From Gemmatimonadales bacterium (GTDB lineage Bacteria > Gemmatimonadota > Gemmatimonadetes > Palauibacterales > Palauibacteraceae), in contig JAUWDL010000039.1 of NCBI GenBank assembly GCA_030608825.1, positions 1 through 8,362 of the forward strand: a stretch of 8,362 nucleotides of DNA, given 5' to 3'. The notes below the pieces were generated by a model. The model did not search any database. It saw nothing but the letters and a program-made list of their open reading frames with translations, and had not been told where the DNA came from. Every line of letters begins with the position of its first letter. Within the stretch, counting starts at the first letter, position 1. Both the position numbers and the translations under genes were made by a program. Below are positions 1 to 5,430 of the stretch, piece by piece.

Positions 1-149
1 AGACGCTGCGGATGCTCGTGGCGACCGGCGACGGTCCGCCGTCCGTCAACGGTGTCCAGCGCCGCATCCTCATAGACTTCATCCGCTACCACCTCGCCGA
101 GGGTGTGCGCATCCGGTCCCTCGACTTCCTGGCGCGGGGCATCCGTTGA
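1..149 (+). CDS. C-terminal fragment, probably DNA repair protein RecO (partial at 5' end)
   Basis: An open frame enters from the left edge and ends at TGA 147-149, giving 48 visible residues in the codon frame starting at base 3. The tail contains [15 protein letters not shown] followed by [13 protein letters not shown]. This resembles the end of RecO proteins, where a helix ending in a Tyr/His-His-Leu motif precedes a Lys-Ser-Arg-like stretch and a final Phe-Leu. RecO is a cytoplasmic mediator that loads RecA onto SSB-coated DNA together with RecR. The OB-fold and zinc-finger portions lie outside the window, so the family call rests on the last helices only. The stop overlaps the TTG start of selB by three bases, so the two genes are probably translationally coupled. 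It does not look like SelA, the more usual selB neighbour. Confidence 0.5.
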   Translation, partial: TLRMLVATGDGPPSVNGVQRRILIDFIRYHLAEGVRIRSLDFLARGIR

Positions 150-2044
150 GGGCGCTCGTCGTCGGTACCGCCGGCCACGTAGACCATGGAAAGACCGCTT
201 TGGTGCGGGCGCTCACGGGAATCGAGACGGACCGGTGGAAGGAGGAGCGGGAGCGGGGACTTACGATCGACCTCGGCTTCGCCCCCCTGTCTCTCGGCGA
301 TGGACTGGAGGTCAGCATCGTCGACGTGCCCGGCCACGAGGACTTCGTGAAGAACATGCTGGCCGGGGCCACGGGTATCGATCTGCTGCTTCTGGTCGTG
401 GCGGCGGACGAGGGCCCGATGCCTCAAACGCGAGAGCATCTGGCGATCGCTCGGATTCTGGGCATTGCCGATGGCGTGGTCGCGCTCACCAAGCGGGACC
501 GAGTGGACGAGAGCTGGCTGGGGCTTTGCCGCGAGGCCGTTGGCGAGGAGTTGGAGAGAGTCCTCGGGCACGCGGAGTGGCCGATGTTGGCCATCTCTTC
601 GGTGACCGGCGAGGGGCTGGAGGAGCTGCGGGCCGCGTTGACGGAGCGTGCGGCCGCTCTCGGGAGCTCGGAACGAGCGGACCTTCTGCGGCTGCCGGTG
701 GATCGCTCCTTCAGCGTTGCGGGCGCCGGGACCGTCGTGACCGGGACGGTCTGGAGCGGGACGGTGACCGTGGGCGACGAGGTGGCCGTTTTGCCCGGAC
801 GCCGCTCCGCCAGGGTCCGATCGCTCCAGGTGCACTCGACCGCACGGGAGTCGGTAGGGCCACGGAGAAGGTGTGCGGTCTCCCTCGTCGGGCTGGATCC
901 CGTCCATGCGCCGCGTGGCGCCGTCGTAGTCGCGGGCAGCGGCTGGCGGGAGGCTCGACGTCTTGGCGTGCGGTTGTCCGTCCTCTCGCATTCGCCTCGG
1001 CGCATCGAGAGCGGTCAACGGGTGCGCGTGTACCTGGGGACGAGGGAGGTGCTCGCCCGGGTCCGCTCACGTGCCGGCGGCCAGGGCGTGGAGCCGCTTG
1101 AACCCGGCGCGGAGGGGTGGGCGATCCTGGAGTTGGAGGAGGGGCTCGTCGCCCGGGTCCGAGACCGGTTCGTCGTTCGGTTCTATTCGCCGATCACGAC
1201 GATCGGGGGCGGGATGGTGGCCGAGCTGGATCCGCCCGTTCGCTGGCTGGATCGCACGGAGGGGTGGGAGCGCATCCTCTCGGAGGGGGAAGAGGCGCGA
1301 CTGGAAGCCGCGGTCGGCCTCTCGGCCGGCCGGGGGGCGGAGGTCGAGGACCTGCCTCTGACCACCGGGCTCTCGCCCGAGAAGCTGCGAGCTCTCGAGG
1401 GCTCGGCGGAGCTGCCGATCGTGCGGGCCGGAGGGCGCTGGTTCTCGGCCGGGGTGGCCGAGGCGGCCCGCCAGGCGCTGCTGGAGGTTGTCGGCGAGTT
1501 CCACGCGGCGCGTCCGCGGGCGCCGGGCGTGTCCAGGGAGGCGGTGAGAAGCAAGCTGGCCGCCGCGTACGCCCCGGAGCTCGTGGAGCACGCTCTGGAG
1601 GGGGTGCTGAGCGCGGGGCTGATCGTCGCGACCGGACCCGAGCTGCGGCTGAGCACGCACGAGGCGCGGCTCACGGAGGCGGAAGCTCGGGTGCGGGCCC
1701 GGCTGTTGGCGGAGATCGACGGCGGCGGGCTGGAGCCGCCCATGGTGGGCGAGCTGAGCTCTCGGCTCGGGGTCTCCGATGAGCTCCTGCACGACCTGTT
1801 GAGGTTGCTCGTGAGGGCCGGAGAGGTGGAGAATGTCAGCCCGGACATCTACCTGTCCGCTCGAAGCGGGACGCGCCTCCGGGATGCCGCGGCTCGGGTG
1901 TTCGAAGACCGTCGGGTGGCGGCGCCCACCGACTTCAAGCGGCAGTTCGGCGTGACGCGAAAGTACCTCATTCCACTGCTCGAGTACCTGGACCGAACTG
2001 GGGTCACGCGGCGTACGGAGGAGGGGCGAGTGCGGAGGGGATGA
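146..2044 (+). CDS. selB: Selenocysteine-specific translation elongation factor SelB
   Basis: SelB is a cytoplasmic GTPase that binds selenocysteinyl-tRNA(Sec) and a SECIS hairpin in the mRNA, delivering selenocysteine at in-frame UGA codons. The 632-residue product is close to the usual family length of just over 600. Visible motifs are the P-loop [11 protein letters not shown] at residues 7-17, switch [10 protein letters not shown] with Thr40, G3 DVPGHEDF at 60-67, and G4 TKRD at 115-118 in place of the NKxD of EF-Tu, followed by SSVTGEG at about 151. Beta-barrel domain 2 carries [14 protein letters not shown] near 189-202. The C-terminal third is a set of winged helices, ending with [20 protein letters not shown] and TGVTRR, typical of the SECIS-binding domain. 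The TTG start is chosen because it places MRALVVG directly before the P-loop, with a GGGG stretch (136-139) just upstream. No selA, selD or selC is visible nearby. Confidence 0.96.
   Translation: MRALVVGTAGHVDHGKTALVRALTGIETDRWKEERERGLTIDLGFAPLSLGDGLEVSIVDVPGHEDFVKNMLAGATGIDLLLLVVAADEGPMPQTREHLAIARILGIADGVVALTKRDRVDESWLGLCREAVGEELERVLGHAEWPMLAISSVTGEGLEELRAALTERAAALGSSERADLLRLPVDRSFSVAGAGTVVTGTVWSGTVTVGDEVAVLPGRRSARVRSLQVHSTARESVGPRRRCAVSLVGLDPVHAPRGAVVVAGSGWREARRLGVRLSVLSHSPRRIESGQRVRVYLGTREVLARVRSRAGGQGVEPLEPGAEGWAILELEEGLVARVRDRFVVRFYSPITTIGGGMVAELDPPVRWLDRTEGWERILSEGEEARLEAAVGLSAGRGAEVEDLPLTTGLSPEKLRALEGSAELPIVRAGGRWFSAGVAEAARQALLEVVGEFHAARPRAPGVSREAVRSKLAAAYAPELVEHALEGVLSAGLIVATGPELRLSTHEARLTEAEARVRARLLAEIDGGGLEPPMVGELSSRLGVSDELLHDLLRLLVRAGEVENVSPDIYLSARSGTRLRDAAARVFEDRRVAAPTDFKRQFGVTRKYLIPLLEYLDRTGVTRRTEEGRVRRG
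2034..2040 (+). promoter_or_regulatory. Strong Shine-Dalgarno for a mini-ORF, not for the following gene
   Basis: GGAGGGG ends six bases before GTG 2047 but lies 41 bases before GTG 2082. It therefore fits initiation at the mini-ORF and cannot directly serve the secreted-protein gene. It sits within the last codons of selB. Confidence 0.5.
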
Positions 2045-2046
2045 TC

Positions 2047-2085
2047 GTGAAACCGGTTCACACGATGGTTGTCAAGTCATTGTGA
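2047..2085 (+). CDS. Possible 12-residue coupling ORF between selB and the secreted protein
   Basis: GTG AAA CCG GTT opens a 12-codon frame (product MKPVHTMVVKSL) that ends at TGA 2083-2085. It begins two bases after the selB stop and is preceded by an ideally spaced GGAGGGG. Its stop overlaps the GTG (2082-2084) that opens the next gene, in the arrangement TTGTGA. No Shine-Dalgarno is visible near GTG 2082, so the simplest reading is a leader ORF that hands ribosomes on by termination-reinitiation. An alternative is that it is the true N-terminus of the secreted protein, split off by a one-base change. Joined in frame, the Lys-containing start and the hydrophobic stretch would make a good long signal peptide. 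Expression is inferred only. Confidence 0.35.
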   Translation: MKPVHTMVVKSL

Positions 2086-2525
2086 GAATTGCCTATATCC
2101 TACTGATGGCGGGCGTGGGCCTCTCGGGGCCGGGAGACGCGCTCGCCCAGGCTTCGGGCGGTACGCCGCAGACTGCGGAGCTGGACGACTTCTCTCTGGA
2201 GCCTGTCTTCCCGAATCCGTTCGCAGGCGAGACCCGCATCTCCTATCGTCTCGGAGACGGCCTGTTCGAGGTCGAGGAGGAGGTCCGCGTAACCCTTCGC
2301 GTGTACAACATCCTGCACCAGGTGGTGGCCGTACCCGTGGCGGTTGACGAGGATGGCCGCCCCGGCGAGCGGATCGAGGAGATGTCCTTCCGTCGTCCAG
2401 GCCTCTACCAGGCGCACTGGGACGGAAGAGACCTGGAAGGTCGAACGGCCACGGCGGGCCCCTACTTCCTGGAGCTCAGCGTCGGGGCTCGCAGCCAGGT
2501 GCGAAAGATCATGCTCGTGCGCTGA
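2082..2525 (+). CDS. Small secreted protein with FlgD-like / sorting-type C-terminal domain
   Basis: The 147-residue product starts with Arg2 followed by a hydrophobic stretch (residues 3-15) and an Ala-Leu-Ala signal peptidase site at 20-22, so it should be exported. The mature part has the features of FlgD-type immunoglobulin-like or secretion-sorting domains common in FCB bacteria. These are PNPF at 44-47 followed by ETRISYRL, a beta strand VRVTLRVYNILH at 68-79, then WDGRDLEGR at 113-121, GPYFLELSV at 126-134, and a basic hydrophobic end RKIMLVR. Such domains usually sit at the end of large extracellular proteins, so a protein made almost entirely of the domain is unusual. The GTG start lacks a clear ribosome binding site and overlaps the stop of the preceding mini-ORF. 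It ends only 12 bases from the convergent zinc-ribbon gene. Its biological role is unknown. Confidence 0.8.
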   Translation: MRIAYILLMAGVGLSGPGDALAQASGGTPQTAELDDFSLEPVFPNPFAGETRISYRLGDGLFEVEEEVRVTLRVYNILHQVVAVPVAVDEDGRPGERIEEMSFRRPGLYQAHWDGRDLEGRTATAGPYFLELSVGARSQVRKIMLVR

Positions 2526-2537
2526 GCGGAGCCGATC

Positions 2538-2894
2538 TCAGGTCGGGTAGTACTGGAAGTGTCCGCAGCTCTGACAGACGTTCAGCTTCTCGTTCGGGTC
2601 GGCCTCAGCCGCCCAAGAGGTCGGGACCGCGACGAAACAACCGTAGCACACTCCGGCCAGCACCGGGACGACGGCGCGCTGACGCGTGCCGATCAAGCTC
2701 CTGAACCGCTCCTGGATGCTCTTTCCCAGCCGTAGCTCCAACTCGCTGATCTTGGCGTCGAGCGCGTCGATCGCCTCCTCGGCGCTCATCTCGAACAAAC
2801 CGGTCTCCAACTCACGAACCCCGCCCTCCTCGAGTGCTCGACGCTGCATGTGGAGGTCCTGCATCTCGAGAAGCGTCTCGAGCTGTTCGTGCAT
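2538..2894 (-). CDS. Coiled-coil C4 zinc-ribbon protein
   Basis: The 118-residue protein has a charged, heptad-like helical region from residue 1 to about 70 (for example LDAKISELELRLGKSIQERF), predicted to form a coiled coil. A compact zinc ribbon follows, with two Cys-x-x-Cys knuckles: VCYGC (C83, C86) and VCQSC (C107, C110), then GHFQYYP. This matches the widespread zf-RING_7/DUF164-type family (C4-type zinc ribbon), thought to bind nucleic acid or protein partners. Most members are about 230-250 residues with a longer coiled coil, so this is a short version. It starts two bases after the stop of the upstream EIIA gene, with GGAGGAGAAAGG-type sequence just upstream, and is clearly the second gene of that operon. 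The exact function is unknown. Confidence 0.85.
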   Translation of the reverse strand: MHEQLETLLEMQDLHMQRRALEEGGVRELETGLFEMSAEEAIDALDAKISELELRLGKSIQERFRSLIGTRQRAVVPVLAGVCYGCFVAVPTSWAAEADPNEKLNVCQSCGHFQYYPT

Positions 2895-2896
2895 CT

Positions 2897-3349
2897 CTAT
2901 ACGCCTTTCTCCTCCAGCAGCTGCAGGAATCCTTCGGCGCTCTCGACCGCCGCGAGCCGCTCTGGCACGTCGGCTTCCTTGCTGAACTGGGCGATCTTGC
3001 CGAGAACGGGCAGATACTGGTTGGAGACCTCGAGCGGTGGAGCGACGATGAGAAAGACATAATGGACGGGCTTCTCGTCGATCGCCTTGAAGTCCAGGCC
3101 GGCCCCGTGCCTCCCGAAGGCGACGCGAAGGCGGTTGACGACCAGGGACCGGCAGTGCGGAATGGCGATCCCCCTGCCGATTCCCGTGGACCCCAGGTTC
3201 TCGCGCCGCTTGAGCATCTTGAACAAGATGCTCTCGGATTTCTCATCCAGGTGGAAGAGACCCACCAATATCTTCAGAGTCTCGTCCTTTGTCTCCGTGT
3301 TCAGGTCCAGGTCGATCGCGTCAACGGAAAAGAAGTCTCTGAGTTGCAT
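2897..3349 (-). CDS. PTS fructose/nitrogen-regulatory type EIIA domain protein (PtsN-like)
   Basis: The 150-residue product is a single EIIA domain of the fructose/mannitol (EIIA type 2) family, close to E. coli PtsN in length. The phosphorylation site is seen in STGIGRGIAIPHCRS, with the active His at residue 65. The following strand (VNRLRVAFGRHGAGLDF) and the VHYVFLIVAPP segment also fit the fold. Members accept phosphate from HPr or NPr. Stand-alone versions usually regulate potassium transport, nitrogen or stress functions and do not transport sugar. No EI, HPr, EIIB or EIIC gene is visible, so a regulatory role is more likely than uptake. ATG 3349 has GGAGGA (3363-3358) eight bases upstream and a near-consensus promoter beyond it. 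It is the first gene of a pair with the zinc-ribbon gene. Confidence 0.9.
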   Translation of the reverse strand: MQLRDFFSVDAIDLDLNTETKDETLKILVGLFHLDEKSESILFKMLKRRENLGSTGIGRGIAIPHCRSLVVNRLRVAFGRHGAGLDFKAIDEKPVHYVFLIVAPPLEVSNQYLPVLGKIAQFSKEADVPERLAAVESAEGFLQLLEEKGV

Positions 3350-3357
3350 CTATCGAA

Positions 3358-3363
3358 TCCTCC
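3358..3363 (-). promoter_or_regulatory. Ribosome binding site of the EIIA gene
   Basis: On the minus strand GGAGGA lies eight bases before ATG 3349. This fixes the start over other possible initiators. Confidence 0.75.
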
Positions 3364-3390
3364 GGAAGAGGCAATGTTGCGCACCCATGC

Positions 3391-3420
3391 AGTATATTCC
3401 TGTTTGTGAAAAGCTGTCAA
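3391..3420 (-). promoter_or_regulatory. Sigma-70 type promoter for the EIIA / zinc-ribbon operon
   Basis: Read on the minus strand, TTGACA (3420-3415) is followed after 18 bases by TATACT (3396-3391). This matches the -35 consensus completely and the -10 box in five of six positions. It predicts a start near 3384 and a leader of about 35 bases carrying the GGAGGA site. The surrounding 3350-3446 region is A+T richer than the genes. No comparably good promoter is visible for the divergent plus-strand gene; a TATATT at 3393-3398 lies inside the same segment but has no convincing -35 partner. Confidence 0.7.
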
Positions 3421-3446
3421 AACAGTGAAACGGAGATCCGAGCGGC

Positions 3447-3848
3447 ATGGCGGGGTTCAGCTATTGGCAGATCCGCACTTTTCTCGAGGTGCTGCTGCAT
3501 GCGATGGGGGCGCGTCGCGCCGTCCTCTGGCACCTGGATGGCGCCGCGAACGAGTGGGTCATCGAGGACCAGGTGTCGGCGGGTGGGCCCGCCCGGAGCA
3601 CGCCGCTGGCGTCCGAAGGCCATCCCTTCACCTGGGCGGCGCGTGAGGACCTCGTGCTGCAGGTGCTCTCGACAGAGCTCTTCAAGGGCTCGCCCGAAGG
3701 GGAGTGGTCGCTGGTGGCGCCGGTGAGCGAGTGGGGCCGGCTGGTTTGCCTCTCCTTCGCCGGCTCTCCGGGTGTGAACGCGCGCACGGCGATCGAATCG
3801 GCGGTACAGCACCTGCGTGCCATCACACCGTGGGAAGGCCTCGACTGA
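3447..3848 (+). CDS. Small uncharacterised protein, possibly a GAF-like sensory domain
   Basis: The 133-residue soluble protein has no signal peptide or membrane segment. Its pattern is an N-terminal helix (YWQIRTFLEVLLHAMGARR), a strand AVLWHLDG, a variable loop, then SLVAPVSEWGRLVCLSFAGS, and a closing helix RTAIESAVQHLRAI. This helix-strand-strand-helix order, with a hydrophobic strand pair around a central loop, resembles a reduced GAF-type ligand-binding domain. No binding residues can be assigned, so this is only a suggestion. GGAG at 3432-3435 lies 11 bases before ATG 3447. The gene is divergent from the EIIA gene and ends 49 bases before tmRNA. Base composition matches its neighbours, which supports a real gene. 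Confidence 0.65.
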   Translation: MAGFSYWQIRTFLEVLLHAMGARRAVLWHLDGAANEWVIEDQVSAGGPARSTPLASEGHPFTWAAREDLVLQVLSTELFKGSPEGEWSLVAPVSEWGRLVCLSFAGSPGVNARTAIESAVQHLRAITPWEGLD

Positions 3849-3897
3849 GGCGTGGTGAGGACCAAATGGGGAAGGGGCAGGGTAGGAAAGTAGTTGC

Positions 3898-4260
3898 GGG
3901 GGCGATCAGGTTTCGACGTGTGCGCCCGAAACCGTGGTAGCGTGCCGAGGTCTCGGACCCTCGTAAAACACCGGGGAAAAAACACAATTGCCAACGATAA
4001 CTTGGCTCTGGCCGCGTAACTAGCGCGGTCCGTCTGACGCTCGGCCCGGCCCGAGGCGGGGCATCAGGCGACGCTGTATCGGGCTGGACGGGGCCGCAGG
4101 CCGCGCGCGGTTCCGTCGAGAGGGCGAAAGCCCATTTGCGGCTGGCCGACCGAAGGTCGTCTACGAACCGGAGGAAGGCGAGAAACTGAAGCGTAGACTA
4201 CGCACGTAGATGCTGCGGGCGAAGGCCTCGCGGACGCGGGTTCGATTCCCGCCGCCTCCA
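3898..4260 (+). ncRNA. ssrA: Transfer-messenger RNA (tmRNA, ssrA)
   Basis: This 363-base RNA rescues ribosomes stalled on broken messages by acting first as tRNA-Ala and then as mRNA for a degradation tag. The 5' end GGGGGCGATCAGGTTTCGACG carries the conserved tmRNA D-arm signature. The 3' end has the T-arm GCGGGTTCGATTCCCGC followed by CGCCTCC and discriminator A. The acceptor stem pairs fully over seven pairs and includes a G3-U70 wobble, the identity element for alanyl-tRNA synthetase. The reading frame GCC AAC GAT AAC TTG GCT CTG GCC GCG TAA (3990-4019) encodes ANDNLALAA, ending in the usual protease-recognised Leu-Ala-Ala-like tail. GC-rich pseudoknot segments fill 4020-4190. The genomic sequence after the discriminator is TCA, not CCA, so CCA must be added after transcription. 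No convincing promoter is visible in the 49 bases upstream. Confidence 0.97.
3990..4019 (+). other. tmRNA proteolysis-tag reading frame, ANDNLALAA then TAA
   Basis: Resume codon GCC (Ala) is followed by eight codons and TAA, with a TAG three bases further in another register. The tag is one residue shorter than the ten-residue E. coli ANDENYALAA but keeps its AND start and ALAA end. The frame assignment rests on this match. Confidence 0.93.
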
Positions 4261-4274
4261 TCACCGCAGACCGA

Positions 4275-4316
4275 GGCGCCGGCTTCCTCTGGAGGCTCGG
4301 CGCCCGGCCTTTTTTT
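4275..4316 (+). terminator. Intrinsic terminator of tmRNA within the greA leader
   Basis: GGCGCCGGCTTCC (4275-4287) pairs with GGAGGC-T-CGGCGCC (4291-4304), leaving a three-base loop and one bulged T. Five bases later comes a run of seven T (4310-4316). This is a strong rho-independent terminator for tmRNA. The T-run ends only 14 bases before the greA ATG, so greA transcripts from any promoter inside or upstream of ssrA must pass through it. Confidence 0.88.
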
Positions 4317-4330
4317 GTGGGACGGCAACG

Positions 4331-4816
4331 ATGCTCGACGAGATTCGAGAGCAGCTGAGCGCGGAGACGGAGCGTCTCCTGCACGAGCTCGAGGTGGTTC
4401 TTCCCAAGGCGATCGAGCATGCCCTGGAGCTCGGCGATCTGCGGGAGAACTCGGAATGGAAGGCGGCCCTGGAGCGACAGGGCTTCGTGCACGCGCGGCT
4501 GGACTATATCCGCCGCCGTTTGGGCGAGCTCCAAGACATCGACATGGAGACGATTCCGCACGACCGGATCGGATTCGGATCGCGCGTGACGCTCAGGGAT
4601 GTCGAGGATGGCTCGACCGAGGTCTATACGCTGGCCTACGGCGAGCAGATCGACTTCGAGAAGGCCGAGATCTCCATGGCTTCGCCGTTCGGCAAGGCAC
4701 TCCTCGGGCGCCGGCCGGGTGACGAGGTGAGCGTCGTCCTGCCGAGTGCGACGGTACGCTACGAGATCCTCGAGTTCTCCAGCATCCACGAGATGGCGGG
4801 CCTGGACGACGGCTGA
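4331..4816 (+). CDS. greA: Transcript cleavage / elongation factor GreA
   Basis: GreA enters the secondary channel of stalled, backtracked RNA polymerase and stimulates cleavage of the RNA 3' end. The 161-residue product has the two-domain Gre layout. The N-terminal coiled-coil hairpin (about residues 1-75) bears GDLRENSEWKAALERQ at 35-50, whose Asp36 and Glu39 correspond to the acidic tip residues that coordinate catalytic magnesium (Asp41 and Glu44 in E. coli GreA). The C-terminal FKBP-like domain has SPFGKALLGRRPGDEVSVVLP (about 118-138), a GreA hallmark. Length matches the family (about 158). ATG 4331 is preceded by a weak GGGA (4319-4322). The next gene begins two bases after its stop. 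No separate promoter can be seen between it and the tmRNA terminator. Confidence 0.93.
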   Translation: MLDEIREQLSAETERLLHELEVVLPKAIEHALELGDLRENSEWKAALERQGFVHARLDYIRRRLGELQDIDMETIPHDRIGFGSRVTLRDVEDGSTEVYTLAYGEQIDFEKAEISMASPFGKALLGRRPGDEVSVVLPSATVRYEILEFSSIHEMAGLDDG

Positions 4817-4818
4817 GC

Positions 4819-5430
4819 ATGGACTGGGCGCTGCTCCATCTCTCGGTCCACCACATTCCTGTCGTCCTTTCCATCGCCGGTGGCCTCGCCGCTCTCGCCG
4901 GACTCCTGCTTCGGCGATCCGGAGTTGTGCGCTTCGGCGCGGTCTCCCTTCTGCTGGCCGCCGGGGCGTCGCCCGTCGCGTATCTGTCGGGCAGAGCGGC
5001 CGCATCGGCGCTCGGCGACGAGATCGGAGGTGGCCCCTCGTCGGCGGACGCCCTCCGCGCCGTGGTCGATGCTCACGCCGCCTACGGTCTGGCCGCGACC
5101 ATGGTTCTGGTGGCGGCCGGAGCGGCCGCCGTCGCTTGGCTGCGTGGCCGAACGGGTCGACGCGTGACGGGGGGGATGGCGCTCCTCGGCTTGCTGGCCG
5201 CCGGTCTCTCGGCAGCCGCCGGTCGGGAGGGCGGGGAGATCCGGCACGGACCTCGAAGCACTGCGGCGCTAGAACACCTTGATGGGCGGGATGTACTTGT
5301 CGGGGTTGGCCCTCAGATCGGCGAGGATGCTGTTCAGCTCCACGATCATCCTGAGGAGCTCTTCGTAGAGGGCGTCGTCGACGATGAGTTGGCCGATGGA
5401 CCCCTCGCCGGAGCGCAAGCCGGCCAGTAG
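4819..5430 (+). CDS. Four-helix membrane protein, DUF2231-like, with unusual 3' extension
   Basis: Four hydrophobic stretches are visible: roughly residues 13-31, 38-56, 88-108 and 117-134. Conserved-looking histidines are HLSVHHIP (7, 11, 12), VDAHAAYG (86), and the final GREGGEIRHG (136-144, His143). This pattern (N-terminal HxxxHxP, internal His after a loop, C-terminal Gly-Gly-...-His-Gly) fits the DUF2231 family of small inner-membrane proteins. These are suspected of binding haem or a similar ligand, but no activity is established. It starts two bases after greA, so it belongs to that transcript. The family-like part ends around residue 146 (about base 5260), while the frame continues to TAG 5430. 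The last 54 codons (5269-5430) lie antisense to mlaD and are unlikely to be functional. The real stop may have been lost, or the tail may be genuine. Confidence 0.7.
   Translation: MDWALLHLSVHHIPVVLSIAGGLAALAGLLLRRSGVVRFGAVSLLLAAGASPVAYLSGRAAASALGDEIGGGPSSADALRAVVDAHAAYGLAATMVLVAAGAAAVAWLRGRTGRRVTGGMALLGLLAAGLSAAAGREGGEIRHGPRSTAALEHLDGRDVLVGVGPQIGEDAVQLHDHPEELFVEGVVDDELADGPLAGAQAGQ

Noticed and set aside
86..1018. Long minus-strand open frame opposite selB
   Set aside because: It lies wholly antisense to the clearly conserved SelB GTPase domains, has no family features, and reflects high GC. The same applies to other long frames at 424-1005, 1067-1792, 1117-1782 and 1183-1848.
2083..2085. 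The TGA of the mini-ORF as a selenocysteine codon, given the adjacent selB
   Set aside because: Read-through gives only a few more codons before another TGA, there is no redox motif, and no SECIS-like hairpin was recognised.
2520..2545. Terminator between the convergent secreted-protein and zinc-ribbon genes
   Set aside because: Only a five-base CTGAG/CTCAG pairing is present, with a ten-base loop and no T-run on either strand.
4180..4263. A possible separate tRNA gene, including tRNA-Sec, because of the T-arm near selB
   Set aside because: The 5' half of the acceptor stem lies at 3898, the D-arm signature is tmRNA type, and a tag frame is present between them. This is the 3' end of tmRNA.
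4064..5005. 313-residue minus-strand open frame over tmRNA and greA
   Set aside because: It crosses a structured RNA gene and is antisense to GreA; its composition is Arg/Pro/Ala-rich shadow sequence.
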